From positions 1 through 38,645 of the forward strand of contig JASHTS010000041.1 of assembly GCA_030040425.1 (NCBI GenBank): DNA of 38,645 bases, read 5' to 3'. The notes under the pieces were generated by a model. The model was not told the origin of the DNA. It saw only the letters and a list, made by a program, of their open reading frames with translations, and ran no database searches. Source of the DNA: Acidobacteriaceae bacterium. GTDB lineage: Bacteria; Acidobacteriota; Terriglobia; Terriglobales; Acidobacteriaceae. This document shows positions 35,587 to 38,645 of this stretch, one piece after another (position 1 is the stretch's first letter; every line of letters starts with the position of its first letter). The position numbers and the translations under genes are program-made.

Positions 35587-36326
35587 GCGCTGAGCGCCTC
35601 TACCTGCTCGACATCGAAGGCACCGTTGCGCCGCTGACGCTGACGAGCGAGCAGTTGTTTCCTTATGCGCGAGCGCACATGCGGGCGTTTCTCGAAGAAA
35701 ATGCCTCCGCTGCCGCCGTGCGCGAGGACCTGGCTTTACTGGCCGCGGAGAATCGCGTGGAGACCGATCCGGCGGTGCCCTGCCGGTTCGACGAGGTCAG
35801 CGGGCCGAGCGCGGAGGATGAGGTGCGGTTCCGCATGGGCGCGTACCTTTATCTGCTCTGGTTGATGGACTGCGACCGGAAATCGACCGCCTTGAAGAGC
35901 CTGCAGGGCAAGATCTGGAAGGCGGGATTCGAGAGCGGCGAACTGAAAGGGACGCTTTTCGCCGATGTGCCGGCGGCGTTCGAGCGGTGGGCGCGCGCGG
36001 GAAAAGTGGCGATCTATTCGTCGGGCAGCGTGGAGGCGCAGAAGTTGCTCTTCGGGCACACGATTGACGGCGATCTGCGGCCGTTCATCGCGGACTACTT
36101 CGACACGCGCACCGGACCGAAGTCGGTGCCCGCGAGCTACGCGGCAATTGCGGAGGCAATGCACGTGGCGCCATCGGAGTCGATCTTCTTTTCCGACCTG
36201 GTGCGGGAGCTGGACGCGGCACGCGAGGCGGGATTTTCCACGGGATTGGTCGTCCGTGAAGGCAATCCTCCGGTCGAAGATGCGCACGGGCATGCGATCA
36301 TCGGGTCATTCCAAGAGGTGAATTGA
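35583..36326 (+). CDS. mtnC: Enolase-phosphatase E1
   Basis: A HAD-superfamily enzyme that enolises and dephosphorylates diketo-methylthiopentyl phosphate to the acireductone, the step between MtnB and MtnD. The 247-residue protein has the nucleophile motif DIEGTVAPL with D10 and E12, 'GKIWKAGFESGELKG', 'VAIYSSGSVEAQKLLFGHT', the Lys motif 'DTRTGPKSVPASY', and the acidic motif 'IFFSDLVRELDAAREAG'. It overlaps mtnD by four bases. The three genes cover three successive steps of the pathway; mtnA and the nucleosidase or kinase are not in the window. Confidence 0.93.
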   Translation: MSAERLYLLDIEGTVAPLTLTSEQLFPYARAHMRAFLEENASAAAVREDLALLAAENRVETDPAVPCRFDEVSGPSAEDEVRFRMGAYLYLLWLMDCDRKSTALKSLQGKIWKAGFESGELKGTLFADVPAAFERWARAGKVAIYSSGSVEAQKLLFGHTIDGDLRPFIADYFDTRTGPKSVPASYAAIAEAMHVAPSESIFFSDLVRELDAAREAGFSTGLVVREGNPPVEDAHGHAIIGSFQEVN

Positions 36327-36602
36327 TTGAACGCGTCTCCGGAGAGAAAGAAACGGGCCGCCTCGACCACTCGCAGAGGCTACGTCAATCGGAATGGACA
36401 GGTGGTGATCCGCAACACCGGGCTGCCCGGTAACGAGCAGGGGCAGAGCGTCTACCAGATGGCCTGCTCCATCTGCGGCCACGTATACGGAGCGAATGGC
36501 AGCGACATTCATCTGCGGCGCTGCCCGATGCACGACCGCGGCGCTCCGGGGCTCAAGTACGAGCAGGGAATCTTTGGCGCAGGGGTCCGGCGGCTCACCT
36601 GA
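36327..36602 (+). CDS. Small zinc-binding-motif protein, unknown function
   Basis: A 91-residue protein. The N-terminus is basic (NASPERKKRAASTTRRG). The core has 'RNGQVVIRNTGLPGNEQGQSVYQMACSICGHVYGANGSDIHLRRCPMHDRGAPG', with C-x2-C followed by C-P-x-H, a likely treble-clef or zinc-ribbon site. It starts with TTG 36327, directly after the mtnC stop, and GAGGTG lies seven bases upstream, so it is co-transcribed with the mtn genes. I do not know the family. The motif recalls small nucleic-acid-binding proteins, which is a weak guess. Confidence 0.75.
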   Translation: MNASPERKKRAASTTRRGYVNRNGQVVIRNTGLPGNEQGQSVYQMACSICGHVYGANGSDIHLRRCPMHDRGAPGLKYEQGIFGAGVRRLT

Positions 36603-36624
36603 AGGCATGCGGTAACCTTGAACC

Positions 36625-37314
36625 GTGCTCTGGAACAATCCAGCGGAAGTAGCGTTCAACGAGATTCGCACCGCACCCATTGTGCGCTTTTCGGTGCTGG
36701 CGCTGAGCTCGATCTTCTTTCTCGTCGACCCGTTCGCGGCAATCGGCTCGTTTCTGGCCATCACGGCGGGCGCGGATGCGGCGCGTCGCAAGCGCATGGC
36801 GCGCAAAGGCGCCCTCACCTGCTTCATCGTGCTCACGAGCTTTGCGCTGGCGGGCCAGCTGATCTTCCGCCTCTTCGGTATCACGCTGCCGGCGTTTGAG
36901 ATTGCCGGTGGACTGATTCTTCTGTTGATTGGCCTGGACATGCTGGAGGCGAAACGTTCGCCTACACAAGAGGCGCATGGCGACACCGAAGAGGCGACAG
37001 CAAAAGAGGATGCGGGGATTGTGCCGCTGGGTATTCCCATGCTCGCCGGCCCCGGCGCCATCTCCAGCGTGATGGTGCTGGTGGGGCAGGCGCCAAAGCT
37101 ATGGGGATGGCAGATGGGCGCCATCCTGGGGTCGATCGCAGTCACCGCTTTCGTCAGCTACTGGGTCCTGGCCGGTGCGGACCGCGTGCGCGGCGTGATG
37201 GGCGAAACCGGCATCCGCATCCTGGTACGCATCATGGGATTGCTGCTCGTGGCCCTGGCCATGCAGTTTTTCGTGAATGGGCTGACGGATCTGGGAATTA
37301 TTCCGCGGCGATGA
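36625..37314 (+). CDS. MarC family (UPF0056) integral membrane protein
   Basis: A 229-residue multi-spanning inner-membrane protein. It has about six hydrophobic segments, among them 'FSVLALSSIFFLVDPFAAIGSFLAIT', 'GALTCFIVLTSFALAGQLIFRLFG', 'FEIAGGLILLLIGLDMLEA', 'ISSVMVLVG', 'IAVTAFVSYWVLAG' and 'LVRIMGLLLVALAMQFFVNGL'. The 'LVDPFAAIGSFLAIT' and 'VPLGIPMLAGPGAIS' blocks are the MarC family signatures. The transported substrate of the family is not established. The start is GTG 36625; it is 22 bases after the zinc-binding gene and may be part of the same transcript. Confidence 0.9.
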   Translation: MLWNNPAEVAFNEIRTAPIVRFSVLALSSIFFLVDPFAAIGSFLAITAGADAARRKRMARKGALTCFIVLTSFALAGQLIFRLFGITLPAFEIAGGLILLLIGLDMLEAKRSPTQEAHGDTEEATAKEDAGIVPLGIPMLAGPGAISSVMVLVGQAPKLWGWQMGAILGSIAVTAFVSYWVLAGADRVRGVMGETGIRILVRIMGLLLVALAMQFFVNGLTDLGIIPRR

Positions 37315-37529
37315 AGAAGGCAGCGAGTGAGCGAGCCAGCGAGTCAGCGGGTTAGTGAGCGAGCCGGCCGACGGCTCCACACGTCAGGCGATTGGCGCGT
37401 CCTTCGTGCGGCGGTTTCCCACAGAATCGGCCGCTTTCCACAGGCCGGGGAAGGCGGGAAATTGGAGGGGAGGACGCGAGGCGGCTCTCTCCTGACTGGG
37501 AATAAAGGAGTTAGACGCATCCCCATCAT

Positions 37530-37558
37530 TTGCATCGAGATGGAGCCTGTGTTACTCT
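37530..37558 (+). promoter_or_regulatory. Putative promoter of the candidate RNA upstream of rRNA
   Basis: TTGCAT at 37530-37535 and TACTCT at 37553-37558 are spaced by exactly 17 bases. Each box matches consensus at only three positions. The case rests on spacing and on the structured stretch and terminator that follow. Confidence 0.3.
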
Positions 37559-37564
37559 AAAGAG

Positions 37565-37811
37565 GTTGTAATGAGGCAGTGGAGCCTCCCGGTGGCCCAA
37601 GGTGCGAAAGCACAAGGAATCAAGGGCCTGCCCCGATCGGCGTAACGGATTGAGGGAAGTGGGAAGCTGGTTCGCTGGGCCAAGTGAGGGTGGCGATGGA
37701 AGTGATGCCCGCCCCTCGAGCCCCTGTAGGGATTCCCTAGAGAGAACAAGCCATTGCAGGACCTGAAAGCACACGCTTTCGCGCGTCCGCCGCGGCGGGC
37801 GCGGGCTTTTT
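37565..37811 (+). ncRNA. Candidate structured non-coding RNA, family unknown
   Basis: About 247 bases lie between a promoter-like pair and a strong terminator, with no plausible protein. Pairings can be drawn by eye: GCAGTGG (37576-37582) with CCATTGC (37751-37757, one G-U pair) as an outer stem; TGGCCCA (37593-37599) with TGGGCCA (37676-37682) as an inner stem; a GTGC-GAAA-GCAC hairpin inside it near 37603-37613; and a GAGG/CCTC plus GGCG/CGCC arm after it. It is not RNase P, tmRNA or SRP RNA by their conserved text. The length and nested form would suit a 6S-type RNA, but I cannot confirm that. Confidence 0.35.
37782..37811 (+). terminator. Intrinsic terminator upstream of the rRNA promoter
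   Basis: CGCGTCCG (37782-37789) pairs with CGGGCGCG (37796-37803), eight pairs with one G-U and a 6-base loop, followed by GGC and TTTTT. It would end the candidate RNA or read-through from marC and isolate the rRNA promoter. Confidence 0.7.
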
Positions 37812-37816
37812 GCCGG

Positions 37817-37833
37817 TTGCTCTTTGATATTTG
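37817..37833 (+). promoter_or_regulatory. boxA-like sequence (first)
   Basis: TTGCTCTTTGATATTTG resembles the rRNA antitermination boxA (TGCTCTTTAACA). It lies before the rRNA promoter candidate, so it would work only if a promoter lies further upstream. It may be chance. Confidence 0.25.
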
Positions 37834-37906
37834 CGCTGCGCGACGGGGGCCTATTGAGCCCGTTCCCATGCATTCAAGGGCGGGAAACAGGAATCAAGTT
37901 TCTACC

Positions 37907-37935
37907 TTGACACGATGCGGGTGCTTTAGTACCTT
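37907..37935 (+). promoter_or_regulatory. Putative rRNA operon promoter
   Basis: A perfect TTGACA at 37907-37912 is followed after 17 bases by TACCTT (37930-37935), a weak -10. It lies about 380 bases upstream of 16S, a normal leader length. A second TTGACA at 38301 lies too close to the 16S start to drive a processed leader. Confidence 0.5.
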
Positions 37936-38156
37936 TAGAAAGTTCGCGCAAAAACGCCGAATGCTGCAAAGATGAGCGCATTTGGCGCCGAAATCCGGGG
38001 CGAGCGAGAGAGCGACGAAGTGGAAGTGAACTCTCGACCGGATCGAATTCCTTAGAAAAGCGAATTTCGGCAGAGCGCATCAAGTTCGAGGACACTCCAG
38101 ACGCAAGCCCGGAGACTCGATCCCAAGGGTCCCGCCCAGGCGGGTAGCCCTCAAGG

Positions 38157-38170
38157 ATCTTTGACAATTT
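38157..38170 (+). promoter_or_regulatory. boxA-like antitermination element in the rRNA leader
   Basis: ATCTTTGACAATTT, about 145 bases before 16S, resembles the CTTTGACAA core seen in many bacterial rRNA leaders, where NusB-NusE load. It follows a CCCGCC-CA-GGCGGG hairpin-like stretch. Confidence 0.5.
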
Positions 38171-38313
38171 GGTTGAACGTGCCAGTCGTGAGATGCGATC
38201 AGGTTTGGCTTGGTCAGTCTCACAAGGTAAGGTATCTCGAGCTCGGGCCTCGGTCCGATCTGGAGATACGGTCGATTCACTTTGACCTCCGTCAAGTGGG
38301 TTGACATCAGGTT

Positions 38314-38645
<332 letters not shown>

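Noticed and set aside
37326-37365. Direct repeat AGTGAGCGAGCC (37326-37337 and 37354-37365) after marC
   Set aside because: Short, imperfectly spaced GAGCGAGCC-type simple sequence; no evidence for a functional array.

Overview
The window comes from an acidobacterium, most likely subdivision 1 (class Terriglobia). The last 332 bases are the 5' end of a 16S rRNA gene whose text fits that group. The gene content agrees: Oar-like TonB-dependent receptors with a carboxypeptidase-regulatory N-terminal domain, an ECF sigma factor overlapping a Ser/Thr kinase-TPR protein, and secreted hydrolases. No CRISPR array, intact insertion sequence or complete tRNA was seen.

Layout. 1-2644: 3' end of an Oar-like receptor and a TPR protein. 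2645-4711: a decayed stretch. It holds a terminator, two near-identical repeats that read like integrase tails, a Tat-signal gene fragment and a GH97 glycosidase relic, around one intact LacI-family regulator. 4789-8316: a promoter and palindrome in front of a large DUF5107-TPR protein. 8469-9884: cyclopropane fatty acid synthase. 10309-13399: ECF sigma factor overlapping a kinase-TPR gene. 13552-14905: a small membrane protein, a 52-residue ORF and a second ECF sigma factor.

14940-22793 (minus strand) is the most interesting part. An Oar/SusC-like TonB-dependent receptor is followed by a GH16 lipoprotein, a second secreted GH16 enzyme, and a third GH16-like protein that sits behind an N-terminal winged-helix-like domain and one membrane helix. 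In this third protein the catalytic nucleophile and its partner Asp are replaced (S355, T357), while the fold-defining text is kept. I infer a beta-glucan (laminarin- or lichenan-like) capture and cleavage locus, with a catalytically dead GH16 possibly reused as a transmembrane sugar sensor. Two 14-bp palindromes 33 bp apart lie upstream of the receptor.

23245-29466: DUF2147 protein, M61 peptidase, DUF2252 protein (all minus), then a divergent dipeptidyl peptidase IV. 29498-29662: a 54-residue Cys-rich membrane miniprotein. 29870-34149 (minus): Tat-exported DUF4185-like protein, TonB-C-terminal-domain protein and a TrmJ-type RNA methyltransferase. 34201-36602: mtnB, mtnD and mtnC of methionine salvage, plus a zinc-binding-motif protein. 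36625-37314: MarC family membrane protein. 37315-38313: rRNA upstream region containing a possible independent structured RNA with its own promoter and terminator, then the rRNA promoter, a boxA-like element and 16S.
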